Shown: in pieces, positions 36,502-45,020 of the stretch | Numbering within the stretch: position 1 is the first letter of the stretch | Layout of the letters: every line of letters begins with the position of its first letter | Assembly (NCBI GenBank): GCA_014385025.1 | Contig: JACRTB010000001.1 | Coordinates: forward strand, 103,857 to 167,856 | DNA: 64,000 bases | Direction of reading: 5' to 3' | Origin: Yanshouia hominis | GTDB taxonomy: Bacteria > Bacillota > Clostridia > Oscillospirales > Ruminococcaceae | Position numbers and translations under genes: made by a program | Notes under the pieces: model-generated | Told to the model about the DNA's origin: nothing | The model's input: the letters and a program-made list of their open reading frames with translations, nothing else | The model's database searches: none

Positions 36502-37602
36502 TCATTTACCGTCTCCGGTAGTTTTGATATCTGCAAATTCCGTCCGCCCCTTCCGGGCGGCCACGAGCAGCAGCAGCGCGATTCCCAGCGCCAGTGCAAT
36601 CGGCCCTCTCGGATACTCCGTCGTCCAGTAGACGGGGGAATCGCCCGGAGCAGACCGCGCCATTGGATCGAACGGCATCGAATAATCAGCGGCAATCTTG
36701 CGGACGTTCAACAGATTGATGACCGGGATTCCCTGTGCGAGATACCATTCAACCAAACCGCTTGTTTTGCTCAGCCGGTCCGGGGAAACCGTATGATGCA
36801 GCAAGCCCTGACCCAGTGAGAGGGCGCTGTCCCCCAGGCCCATCGAAGTGATGTTGCCTCCTGCGGCCACAAAGCAGTCGATCCCGTCCGCGCCGTAAAC
36901 ATCCAGCCGGGACGACAGGTTTTTTTGGTAATCCTCCTCCCGCATCACCGGGATTCCCCAGCTTTCCACCCGTTTCAAAATCGGGACAAAGGCCTCTTCG
37001 TCAAAGACTCCCCCGCCGTTGTCCCGGTCACCGCCGGGGGTGACCAAGGCACTGTCGTGGGAAATCAGACCATCAAGGAAAAGGCGGTGCGCCATATCCG
37101 GGAAGGTCAATTCAGGGCTGTTCGCCCCATAGGTCGAAGCGCCGACCGATGAGATATAAACAGCCTCCAGCCCCATCGCATCGCAGGCGCAGAGCACAGC
37201 GAGGTTCAGAGAGGGGAAGGACCCGGAAAATCCCGCGCCCACGCGGTCGCCGGAACGCAGGCCCGCCTCGGAAAACATCCGCACCAGCAGCGCCGCCATA
37301 TCCGGATCGGCGGCGGTGCGCTTTGCCTCGATCGAGCCAAGCGTGGTGGTAATGTCAGTGTACTCCTCCCCGATCAAACCGGTCTTATGGAAATCCTCGG
37401 GGGAAAGCGGGAGGCCGAGCTCCTCCCGGTAGCCCCGCACCGCCTCCATACATCGCTCCATCCGCGCGCGGGCGTCGAGCTGCAAGGCATAGCAGGCGGT
37501 CTGCCGGGCGTTTCCGCTGACGGAAACGAATCCGACCGCGGCCGTCAATACAGCGAGAGCGGCGGCAAGCAGTCCCATGCGCCGTCCCTGCTTCCCCCTC
37601 AT
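36502..37602 (-). CDS. pgsW: Poly-gamma-glutamate system protein PgsW
   Basis: 366 aa. An N-terminal signal/TM segment (GLLAAALAVLTAAVGFVSVS), then conserved VGAGFSGSFPSLNLAVLCACDAMGLEAVYISSVGAS, FVAAGGNITSMG, GIPVINLLNVRKIAADYSMPFDP, and a C-terminal TM helix (ALALGIALLLLVAARKG). It matches the family annotated as PgsW, found with PgsB/PgsC. Its ATG overlaps the pgsC stop. The biochemical role is not established; the Ser/Gly-rich motifs suggest an extracytoplasmic enzyme. Confidence 0.85.
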   Translation of the reverse strand: MRGKQGRRMGLLAAALAVLTAAVGFVSVSGNARQTACYALQLDARARMERCMEAVRGYREELGLPLSPEDFHKTGLIGEEYTDITTTLGSIEAKRTAADPDMAALLVRMFSEAGLRSGDRVGAGFSGSFPSLNLAVLCACDAMGLEAVYISSVGASTYGANSPELTFPDMAHRLFLDGLISHDSALVTPGGDRDNGGGVFDEEAFVPILKRVESWGIPVMREEDYQKNLSSRLDVYGADGIDCFVAAGGNITSMGLGDSALSLGQGLLHHTVSPDRLSKTSGLVEWYLAQGIPVINLLNVRKIAADYSMPFDPMARSAPGDSPVYWTTEYPRGPIALALGIALLLLVAARKGRTEFADIKTTGDGK

Positions 37603-38042
37603 CGTATCATGGCCGGAAGCACCGGCAGGCCGAACCAGAGCATCACCAGCGCGAGAATTCCGGTCACGATTCCCAACGAAAGCAGAGAGGGCAAAATTCC
37701 CTGCCGCTCGAATTCCTGCGCGATAATCCCCGGCACCAGGCAGCCGATCAGGCCGGGGGAGGCCCCGAGAAGGCCGCTTGTCTCGATGGCCAGATTGGCC
37801 GCAAAGGACAGCAGGATCATGACCGCGAACCGTCTGCGCCCATAAAGAATCATCCAGCGGGAAAGCACCCGGGCGGCCGCCCATGTCAGCAATACAACAA
37901 ACAGGGTGTAGGCGATCCGCGCGGGGGTTTGCAGGCAGAGCGCGAGGTAGCCCGAGACGATCAGCCCGGCAGGAGAAAAGCCGGTCAGCTCATAAAACAG
38001 GATGCTCAGGACCACCCCGAGCAGCACGATATTATGGTACAA
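37599..38042 (-). CDS. pgsC: Poly-gamma-glutamate synthesis protein PgsC/CapC
   Basis: 147 aa with four or five TM helices: NIVLLGVVLSILFYELTGFSPAGLIVSGYLAL at the start and GCLVPGIIAQEFERQGILPSLLSLGIVTG near the end, as in CapC. It forms the membrane part of the PGA synthase with PgsB. I place the start at TTG 38042, 9 nt after AAGGAGG, overlapping the end of pgsB by 11 nt; a GTG at 38066 is the alternative. Confidence 0.9.
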   Translation of the reverse strand: MYHNIVLLGVVLSILFYELTGFSPAGLIVSGYLALCLQTPARIAYTLFVVLLTWAAARVLSRWMILYGRRRFAVMILLSFAANLAIETSGLLGASPGLIGCLVPGIIAQEFERQGILPSLLSLGIVTGILALVMLWFGLPVLPAMIR

Positions 38043-39165
38043 AGGGAGTTCCCTCCTTCCGGACACGGGCCATCAGCGGATGTCCCTCGTTTGCAATGTT
38101 TCCCGCAGCAAAAATCACCGTATCCGCGCCCTGATCCGCAAGAGGAAGAGACGCTGCCCGCGTGAAGGACCGAATCAGCGGTGGGTTCGGCAGTTTATGG
38201 AGCCTGCGAGCCGCCGCGCCCCGAAAGGCCCCCATCAGCCAAACCTCGTCGGGCGAGAGCCGCCTCGCAAGCAGCAGCATATGTTCGGTGCGGTAGCCGC
38301 GGTCCGGTCTGTTGTTGACGAGCAGAATCAGCCGCTTTTCGAACAGGCCGTTCTTTTCCGCAAGCATTCTCCAGACCCGTTCGCTCGAATCCGGGTCATT
38401 GATCGAAAGGCCGTTGATGAAAAGAGCGCCTCCCGGCAGGACAAAGAGAGACAGGGCATAGGGGTCCCGCTGATAATGTGCCATGCCTTTGAGCGCGGTT
38501 TTCCGGTCCACTCCAAGACGCTCACAGACCGCGAGCGCAAGCGCGACGTTCTCCGGAAAATCGATTCCGACGGGAAGGTTCTCATCGGGCAGGGCCAACA
38601 CCAGCTCACTGCCCAGCGCGGCGGCGCGCCGCCCGATCGCGGCCGCATGGACGGCGTCGGCGGTGAAAACCACTCCGTTTTGAGGAACGGTCGAGCAGAG
38701 GGATTCACAGATTTCATCGAGGGTGGCCCCCATCTCGTCGGTATGGTCCAACCGGACGTTGGTGATTACCCCAAAGTCCGCCCGCATCATCCGATGCTGC
38801 GAAAGATACTGGAGCGCGGGATCAACCGCCATGCATTCGGCAACCAGAACCTCTGCCTTCTCCTTGGCGGCGAGGCGGAGAATCCTGAGCTGCTCCTTGA
38901 TATTGGCTCTTCCATGCCGGATAATGGGGCGCTCGCCGCCGTCCACATCGATGGTCATCGCCAGGCTGCCGGTGGTTTTACAGAAAACCCGGTATCCCCC
39001 GGCGCGGAGCCCGGCGTCGATCAGCCGGGAGACGGTCGATTTCCCGCGGGTTCCGTTCACATAGACTACATGGGAAATCTGCCGGCGGTCGCGCAGCGCG
39101 CGGGCATTTTCCGCCGCCAGAAACGCAAGATATCCGAATGTAAGCAGAAGCATCAACAGGCTCAA
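38032..39165 (-). CDS. pgsB: Poly-gamma-glutamate synthase PgsB/CapB
   Basis: 377 aa Mur-ligase-like amide ligase. An N-terminal TM helix, P-loop VNGTRGKSTVSRLIDAGLRAGG (~34-55), GRANIKEQLRIL, ECMAVDPALQYLSQHRM, TNVRLDHTDEMG and LLVNNRPDRGYRTEHM follow CapB throughout. It joins glutamates through gamma-carboxyl bonds using ATP. I prefer the TTG at 39165 (AAGGGAGG upstream) to the ATG at 39198. Confidence 0.92.
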   Translation of the reverse strand: MSLLMLLLTFGYLAFLAAENARALRDRRQISHVVYVNGTRGKSTVSRLIDAGLRAGGYRVFCKTTGSLAMTIDVDGGERPIIRHGRANIKEQLRILRLAAKEKAEVLVAECMAVDPALQYLSQHRMMRADFGVITNVRLDHTDEMGATLDEICESLCSTVPQNGVVFTADAVHAAAIGRRAAALGSELVLALPDENLPVGIDFPENVALALAVCERLGVDRKTALKGMAHYQRDPYALSLFVLPGGALFINGLSINDPDSSERVWRMLAEKNGLFEKRLILLVNNRPDRGYRTEHMLLLARRLSPDEVWLMGAFRGAAARRLHKLPNPPLIRSFTRAASLPLADQGADTVIFAAGNIANEGHPLMARVRKEGTPFVP

Positions 39166-39270
39166 CGCGCTTCCCTCCCTTCCCGATAAGTTTATCATAA
39201 TGCGGCAGCTAAGAAAAGGCCAGAAAAAAATATGGAAAGAATCCGCGAATCTTTGCGGAATATGCCTTGC

Positions 39271-39294
39271 GGCGGGCCCGTCGCAAAGCCCGCC
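39271..39294. promoter_or_regulatory. GC hairpin upstream of pgsB
   Basis: GGCGGGC / GCCCGCC arms, 10-nt loop, in the 267-bp gap between the small repeat-domain gene and pgsB. No U-run; probably a processing or attenuation hairpin. Confidence 0.45.
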
Positions 39295-39432
39295 ACAAAA
39301 GCATTGAAATGAAATTTTGAGGGGAGTGATTGCAGGCTAAAATCAGGCGGCAGTACCCAATCGGGCAATCACAGCGATCACGCGATCCGCCTGTGGGGCG
39401 GCTATGGATTCCGCCTGTTTCACCAAAGCCTC

Positions 39433-40410
39433 CTACGGAATCTCAGCGGCTTCAATTTCATCCGCTTCTCCATAAACGTTCAACTTTCGGTCGGAGATTA
39501 CATAGCTTCCAAGATAACGGGTTTCGAAATAAAAACCTTCCATTCCTTCGTCATAAACTGCGCCCTGCACCACCGATAAATTCCCATCCTTCAGCTCATA
39601 GAGGAAGGAGCCTGGCTCCGCAGGCAGGAACATTTCGCCTCTGTGGTAGAAGTCCGCGCCGTTTCCGTTAAAGAACTCCAGGCTCGCAAAATCGTTTGCA
39701 TCGGCAACCGCATCGTTAAACTCAGAATCCGCGCACAGCAGCATTTTTCCCACGCCGCGCAGGCCGACGGTAAAGGTGGCGTCCTCAAATTCTTCAAAGG
39801 TCAGCTCAAAGTCGGTGATATCGTCCACCTTTTTGAAGTTATAGAGATAAATATCCTCAGTGACAACGTTCAGGTCCGGCGCTTCGTCTCTCAGCTCATA
39901 ACAGACATACACCTCGACGTTCAGCTTGACCTGCCGCTTGCCCTCGCTGTTCTTGGCAAACTTATAATCTCCGCTCGACTTTCTGATGGTAACCTCACCG
40001 AAAAGGTCGTCCCCCTCGGTGGTGGAATTGCCTTTCAGCGTAATGGCAAGAAAATAGCCAAATCCGCTGGTTGCCACCTTCTTTCGTACGACGGCGACAG
40101 AGGAAACCATCTCCCCGTTCTGCTCCCATTCCGCTTTGGGAGAGACGCCCTTTACCGCGTCCTCCTCGCAGATTACCCGGTCGTTTTCATCAACCAGCGG
40201 GAAGTAAATCGTATCGCCATAGTCGATATTGGGGTTGCGTGTCTTCTTCATTACATTGTCGTCTTTGCTGAACTTATAATAGTAAGGTCTGATGTGATGC
40301 ACAATGGCGCTGTGGCCGGCCAGATCAAAGGTGTCAACCACAGCCAACGACACCGTTGCCAAATTCAGCAGCATCGCAGCGGCCAGCATCACCGAAACAA
40401 GCTTTTTCAT
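39433..40410 (-). CDS. Secreted single-module paralogue of the 1223-aa repeat protein
   Basis: 325 aa. A signal peptide (MKKLVSVMLAAAMLLNLATV...SLA) is followed by one copy of the module seen in the large repeat protein at 46727-50398: IDYGDTIYFPLVDENDRVI, GYFLAITLKG, GEVTIRKSSGDYKFA. It also shares the same C-terminal domain: FYHRGEMFLPAEPGSFLYELKDG...FYFETRYLGSYVISDRKL. AGGAGGGAACC precedes the ATG. Probably an extracytoplasmic binding or structural component of the gamma-glutamyl locus; function unknown. Confidence 0.82.
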   Translation of the reverse strand: MKKLVSVMLAAAMLLNLATVSLAVVDTFDLAGHSAIVHHIRPYYYKFSKDDNVMKKTRNPNIDYGDTIYFPLVDENDRVICEEDAVKGVSPKAEWEQNGEMVSSVAVVRKKVATSGFGYFLAITLKGNSTTEGDDLFGEVTIRKSSGDYKFAKNSEGKRQVKLNVEVYVCYELRDEAPDLNVVTEDIYLYNFKKVDDITDFELTFEEFEDATFTVGLRGVGKMLLCADSEFNDAVADANDFASLEFFNGNGADFYHRGEMFLPAEPGSFLYELKDGNLSVVQGAVYDEGMEGFYFETRYLGSYVISDRKLNVYGEADEIEAAEIP

Positions 40411-40609
40411 ATGGTTCCCTCCTCTAAGTTGCAGCGATTTTTCGAGTGATTCCCCGGTCCTCCGTCATGGCAGCATGGGCAGCCGAAGGAACACATGACA
40501 GAACCGCTTATCCCCTGACCGGTCAAAATGGATCAGCCGACAGGGACCCGGCGGCACGCATTTTTTGGCCGCAGGCGCGCCGTTGCCGCGGCAGAAAGCC
40601 GGGATGGAT

Positions 40610-41515
40610 TTATCCATCGATCATCTGATAGTACCTGAGACAAAAGCTGACGATGTCCATCTGGTCGCCGATCCGATGGGGGAGCTCGTACCCTCTCCAT
40701 GTTTCGGTCGTGATGACCGGAATCTCCAGCTGGTCGGTCACCACACGGTTAAAGCTCCCGGCAATCCCCGGCGTTGTCAGTGCAAACTCTTCACTACATA
40801 CATTGTCTTCCTCATTGGCGATCAGAAAATCCAGCAACAAATCGCTGATCTTCGAATCATCCGTATAAATCAGCGTATTGCCCAGTCCATAGCCCTGATT
40901 GGTCCCCAAAAGATATTTGGATTCATGCAGGTCAAGCACCAAATCCGGCTGAATCCTTTCAATCTCCCGATACATTGCCGCAGCGATTCTGGATGCCGCT
41001 TCACTGCTTTTCGGATCCCCGGGAAATGCCCGGTTGAGGTCGCCGGAGTTTACGACATATCGCTGATCCGCTTCTGCGCCGGACCTGTTCGCTGGGGAAA
41101 GAATATAAAGCGTTCCGCGGGTCAGCCGTACCTCTTCCTTGAGACGTTCCGCCGCCTTCCAGCCTGCGGTTTCATCCCCATGAATTCCTCCAACGATAAA
41201 AATGCAGGGTCCGTCCTGCGGCGCTTCGATAACAACGACTGTATTTTCCTCTTCGGTGCCCTCCAGAATGGGGTAGCTTCTGACCGTCTGGACGGCACTG
41301 ATTTCCGGGTCCAAAGAGGAAGAAACCGCCTCGGGCTCCTGCTCCCGCGCATTTTTCGATTCCACGCTGGAAATTCCCTCGGAACTGCCGGCAGGCTGCG
41401 CTGCCTGCGGCTCGGCAGCAAGACACCCGGTACAAAAAACCGCCGCAGTCAAAACACATGCGAGAATACGCCGCGAAAGTCCCGATGGCGCACGGGGAAT
41501 GTGGTTAATATCCAT
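40610..41515 (-). CDS. AstE/ASPA-like zinc deacylase/carboxypeptidase, secreted lipoprotein
   Basis: 301 aa. The N-terminus is a lipoprotein-type signal (AAVFCTGCLAAE). The zinc site is complete: GGIHGDETAG (His, Glu), NSGDLNRAFPG substrate Arg/Asn region and VLDLHESK (second His). This fold (M14/AstE-AspA) removes acyl or amino-acid groups from an amide, and glutamate-type amides are typical substrates. GGGAGGAAAATAAA precedes the ATG; the gap to the upstream paralogue is 1 bp. Cleavage of gamma-glutamyl chains is an inference from the locus. Confidence 0.85.
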   Translation of the reverse strand: MDINHIPRAPSGLSRRILACVLTAAVFCTGCLAAEPQAAQPAGSSEGISSVESKNAREQEPEAVSSSLDPEISAVQTVRSYPILEGTEEENTVVVIEAPQDGPCIFIVGGIHGDETAGWKAAERLKEEVRLTRGTLYILSPANRSGAEADQRYVVNSGDLNRAFPGDPKSSEAASRIAAAMYREIERIQPDLVLDLHESKYLLGTNQGYGLGNTLIYTDDSKISDLLLDFLIANEEDNVCSEEFALTTPGIAGSFNRVVTDQLEIPVITTETWRGYELPHRIGDQMDIVSFCLRYYQMIDG

Positions 41516-41516
41516 T

Positions 41517-42653
41517 TTATTTTCCTCCCAGATACTGCCCCATTCCGTTTTCCATGATTTCCGCATAGGTGGGGACGCCTGTAATTTCCAGCCGCTTGCC
41601 GGTATCCATCTCATTGTAGGAAGCGGCCAGCTGCATAATGGTTTCAACGTGGCGCGCCACACGCAGATTCAGAGGTTTTCCCTCCGCCGTATATTCGGTA
41701 TACAGCCGGTCAGAGTTTTCACTGGCATATTGGTAAAACTTGTCCCTGCCCTCCAGCATCAGCTCCTCGCTCTTTTTGCCGGCCAGCCGTCCCATCACAG
41801 GGTTGACGGTTTCCACCAGCACCGCCATCGTATCGGTATGATCGCCCAGCTCCCGGTGGGAGAAGCCATGCAGATTGACCGGTGAGGCATCCACGCGAAT
41901 TTCGACATCCTCAAGCGAAAGATTCAATGCGGTGGTGCCAGCCAGTTCCATCGCATTCTGGTGGGCAATCATGACATCAATCGTGGGATATTCCGGAGGG
42001 CCTTCATGGGTATCGATGGTCATATCGATTTTTTCCGCTTTAATCAGTTCCACGATGCCATAGCAAATTTTTTCTGTCAGGTTTCCGTCCGTCCGCCCCG
42101 GATAAGTGCGGTCCACATTGCGTGTTTCCTTACCGGTTAACAGCTGCCCAGCGTTGTGGTAATAAATATCAGGGTCCGGCCACTGGTGCACCGGATTTGT
42201 CATGCGGGAACCGACGCGGAAATAGCGTTGGCCGTTGGGAGTATCTATGTGAATTCCCAGAGGCGTGGCATCCTGCGGGTCGGTATGTGACATCGCGCTC
42301 TTATTCACCCGGGGAATCACATAGAGGGTTCCCTCTTCCACCATGGCGTTTTCCAGCACAATAGTAGTGCTGACAATGGCGGATGGCTCGGTCGGATGGG
42401 TATTTCCCAGCACCAGCATGGATGCGCCAGGCTTTTTTCCACGGAAAATATAAACTTCGGTGTCCACAGGGCTTCCCTTCAGATCGGGGTAATAGTCACT
42501 GAGCATTTTGGTTTCACTCAGGCCCGCGCTCGGGTAGAGCTGTTCCTCGACCCGCTGACTCAGAAAAATTCCGGACAGATATACGATAATAAGCGCCATG
42601 CAGACAAGAAATGCCCCTGCGCAGATACGATTGTGTTTCACTTCGATCTTCAT
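41517..42653 (-). CDS. AstE/ASPA-like zinc hydrolase, membrane-anchored
   Basis: 378 aa with an N-terminal TM anchor (~12-32). It has a variant zinc site LGNTHPTEPSAI (His, Glu) and TIDTHEGPPEYPTID (His), with NKSAMSHTDPQ and RNVDRTYPGRTDGN between. It is a diverged neighbour of the preceding hydrolase. GGGAGGGAG precedes the ATG. Two different hydrolases in tandem suggest stepwise trimming of one substrate. Confidence 0.8.
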   Translation of the reverse strand: MKIEVKHNRICAGAFLVCMALIIVYLSGIFLSQRVEEQLYPSAGLSETKMLSDYYPDLKGSPVDTEVYIFRGKKPGASMLVLGNTHPTEPSAIVSTTIVLENAMVEEGTLYVIPRVNKSAMSHTDPQDATPLGIHIDTPNGQRYFRVGSRMTNPVHQWPDPDIYYHNAGQLLTGKETRNVDRTYPGRTDGNLTEKICYGIVELIKAEKIDMTIDTHEGPPEYPTIDVMIAHQNAMELAGTTALNLSLEDVEIRVDASPVNLHGFSHRELGDHTDTMAVLVETVNPVMGRLAGKKSEELMLEGRDKFYQYASENSDRLYTEYTAEGKPLNLRVARHVETIMQLAASYNEMDTGKRLEITGVPTYAEIMENGMGQYLGGK

Positions 42654-42666
42654 CTTGTCTCCCTCC

Positions 42667-42819
42667 CTACTTGATGCGCAGCAACCGCATCAGAAATGGG
42701 ATCAAAACCAGCATCGCTTCAAAATGATGGAACGGATCATGGCTGTTGACCATATTGCGTATAATCAGGACGGACATGATCGCCAGCATGCCCAAATAGA
42801 AATACATCAGCATTTGCAT
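42667..42819 (-). CDS. 50-aa membrane protein between permease and hydrolase
   Basis: MQMLMYFYLGMLAIMSVLII... with a TM helix (~4-22), a polar NSHDPFHHFEA turn and a second hydrophobic helix (MLVLIPFLMRLL). AGGAGG lies 3 nt before the first ATG and 9 nt before the second (42813). It fits exactly between the permease stop and the next ribosome site. Likely a small subunit of the permease; family not recognised. Confidence 0.65.
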   Translation of the reverse strand: MQMLMYFYLGMLAIMSVLIIRNMVNSHDPFHHFEAMLVLIPFLMRLLRIK

Positions 42820-42826
42820 TATCCTC

Positions 42827-44104
42827 CTACATCACAAGGAAGCCGAGGTTTCCGGAAAAGATCAGGCACAGGAAGCAGATCACAATGGTGAGAAGGACCG
42901 GAAACGGGCAGCGGGCAAGGATCTCGCGATAGCGGACATGCACCATGTCGGCGGCATAGTTTGCGCACAGCGCCGAAGGGGGCATCAGTTCCCCCAGGAT
43001 TGCCAGAACCGAAAGGGATGCGGCAATGATGATCTCGTTTCCACCCAGCATCGCAAGCAGCAGAGGCGGCCCGAACAGCGATGCGGAGCCATACACCGAA
43101 ATACCGCCGAAGATCGGCATCAATACCACGCACGCAATAAACAGAGCTGTCATCGGCAGCGTGAAGCAATTGACTACAATGTATCCGCGCACTCCCACCA
43201 GAATAAAAATCTGAAGGAACATGCCGATCGCCATGATTTTCCCCAGGACCGACACATTTTCGCGCATTGCCGCAGACGCCACATTCAGCAGATCAAACTT
43301 GCGTCCGGTAAAGGCCGCCACGACCGCGCCAAGAAAGAAAAGCAGGGGCATACCAACATCGGGGATATACTTTGGGAACATGCGAACCGCAGCGATCATC
43401 AGCACAACAAGCAGGATCGGCAGATAAATTTTGAATCCGTGTTCTTTTCCGATTTCAAAATCAATCTGCCCTTTGGCCAAATTCAGATCGATTGGCTTGA
43501 CCCGGTGCAGCCCGATATGAATGGTAAAAACTAACGCGGAAATCATCGTAATGCAAAGCAGCGGAACAGTAAATCCGCGGTACGTCATGTCAACACTGCT
43601 CGCAATCAGCATGGCCGGGATATTAACCGGCGGCGCGGCCATGCCGAGCGTGGCACCCACGGCGATAAAGGTCCCGGTTTCTACGGGAGTAAAGTCCATC
43701 ATCTCAAGAATAGGGGCGACAATCGCACCGGCACACAATACCGCTATACTGGCCGTCCCGGTCAGCATTCCGGGGAAAATGATGACCAGCATCATCAGAA
43801 CCAGCAGGAGCATCGGACGATTATAGAGTCTCTGTACCAGCAGCGAGCCGATCGCTTCAAATGTGCCGGAGGCCTTCACGGCAAACATAAAGATCATTGC
43901 GGTCGAAATAATCATTGCGGTATCCAAAAAAGCAAAGGTACCTTCGAATAAATGACGGACTGGAATGCCTTCCCCGCCAACCAATGCACCCACTACGGCG
44001 GCGGTGGCCATCGCAATGCTGGTTGGCAGTTTACAGATCAGATTGAGGACCAGAATCGTACCGATCATCGCAATCAGGATCAAAAGCTCATACTCAAAGA
44101 TCAT
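42827..44104 (-). CDS. TRAP/DctM-like large permease of the gamma-glutamyl locus
   Basis: 425 aa, 11-12 TM helices. GTASIAVLCAGAIVAPILE and GATLGMAAPPVNIPAMLIASSVDMTY are the DctM-type discontinuous helices; FGGISVYGSASLFGPPLLLAMLG and GELMPPSALCANYAADM are the second pair. AGGAGG lies 10 nt before the ATG. No DctP or DctQ is encoded nearby; the 50-aa protein or the lipoproteins might replace them. The substrate may be glutamate or a short gamma-glutamyl product (inference). Confidence 0.8.
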   Translation of the reverse strand: MIFEYELLILIAMIGTILVLNLICKLPTSIAMATAAVVGALVGGEGIPVRHLFEGTFAFLDTAMIISTAMIFMFAVKASGTFEAIGSLLVQRLYNRPMLLLVLMMLVIIFPGMLTGTASIAVLCAGAIVAPILEMMDFTPVETGTFIAVGATLGMAAPPVNIPAMLIASSVDMTYRGFTVPLLCITMISALVFTIHIGLHRVKPIDLNLAKGQIDFEIGKEHGFKIYLPILLVVLMIAAVRMFPKYIPDVGMPLLFFLGAVVAAFTGRKFDLLNVASAAMRENVSVLGKIMAIGMFLQIFILVGVRGYIVVNCFTLPMTALFIACVVLMPIFGGISVYGSASLFGPPLLLAMLGGNEIIIAASLSVLAILGELMPPSALCANYAADMVHVRYREILARCPFPVLLTIVICFLCLIFSGNLGFLVM

Positions 44105-44191
44105 GCGGTGGGTTCCTCCTGTTCGCAGATAATATCGCCGCGGTCCGTCCGCAGACAGGCCGCGGCAACACAAAATGACCTTCCGGTCTTC

Positions 44192-44983
44192 TTATTTTCC
44201 AAACAGGCCCGCGATTTGGGTGATCGCATCTGCCTTCTTTGCAGGCACCTTGATCGGTATGCCATTCGCAGAGGCATAGCTACTGAACTTACCATCTTTG
44301 TTTCCCGCCTCCAGCACGACGATATAATCCGCCGCGGGCAGCATCACATCGATAAATTTATCCGAAAGCTCATCTCTGCGGCTGTCCCCGCCCAAATGCG
44401 CCAAAAGCACAGTTGCATCGCCCGACTTGAGCGAATCGGCAAGCGCCGAAGCGTGGGCATACTCATCGTCTACCGAAATGCCGGCAGCGCCCAGCCCCTT
44501 GGTGGAAACGCCCGGAACAACAATAACCGTTTTAGCGGACCCGGCCCCGGTGGCAGCATCATCCGAGGTGTAAGAGATTCCGTACTTTTTCAAAATGCTT
44601 TCCGCAAGGGCGCCATCGGCACTTTTTCCGACCGAAATCACCAACACGGGCTCCGCAAAGTCTCCGGCGGCAGCGGCAGGCTTCTGCGGTTCGGCAGCCG
44701 TCTCGGAGGAAGCAGGCTCAGAGGGCGCAACCTCGGAAGAAGCGGATTCAGAGGGCGCAGCCTCAGAAGAAGCGGGTTCAGAGGGCGCAGCCTCAGAAGA
44801 AGCAGGTTCAGAGGGTGCAGCCTCAGAAGAAGCGGGTTCAGAGGACACGGCCTCGGAAGAAGCGGGCTGTTCAGCGGAGGCCGGTGACGAAGCGGGTGCG
44901 GAACTGGTACCACCGCAAGCACCAAGAGCCACTACCATCAGCAGTGCGAGAAGTACTGTAACAAATCGAGTCATGCTTTTCAT
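44192..44983 (-). CDS. Lipoprotein with SEPASSEAAP repeats and DUF6305-like domain
   Basis: 263 aa. Lipobox ALGACGGT, then a low-complexity linker of five to six SEPASSEAAP-type repeats (~25-95), then a globular alpha/beta domain: VLVISVGKSADGALAESILKKYGI, VVPGVSTKGLGAAGISVDDEY, LAHLGGDSRRDELSDKFIDVMLPAADYIVVLEAGNKDG. This follows the DUF6305 family that I know from PGA-type loci. It probably reaches through the wall by its linker. GGAG precedes the ATG. Confidence 0.8.
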   Translation of the reverse strand: MKSMTRFVTVLLALLMVVALGACGGTSSAPASSPASAEQPASSEAVSSEPASSEAAPSEPASSEAAPSEPASSEAAPSESASSEVAPSEPASSETAAEPQKPAAAAGDFAEPVLVISVGKSADGALAESILKKYGISYTSDDAATGAGSAKTVIVVPGVSTKGLGAAGISVDDEYAHASALADSLKSGDATVLLAHLGGDSRRDELSDKFIDVMLPAADYIVVLEAGNKDGKFSSYASANGIPIKVPAKKADAITQIAGLFGK

Positions 44984-45020
44984 AAAATTTTCTCCTTACC
45001 TTTCCTTACTGAAAGCAAAA

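Noticed and set aside
44638..44925. Proline/leucine-rich frame and plus-strand Glu/Ser-rich frame over the DUF6305-like gene
   Set aside because: By-products of the low-complexity linker of the lipoprotein gene.
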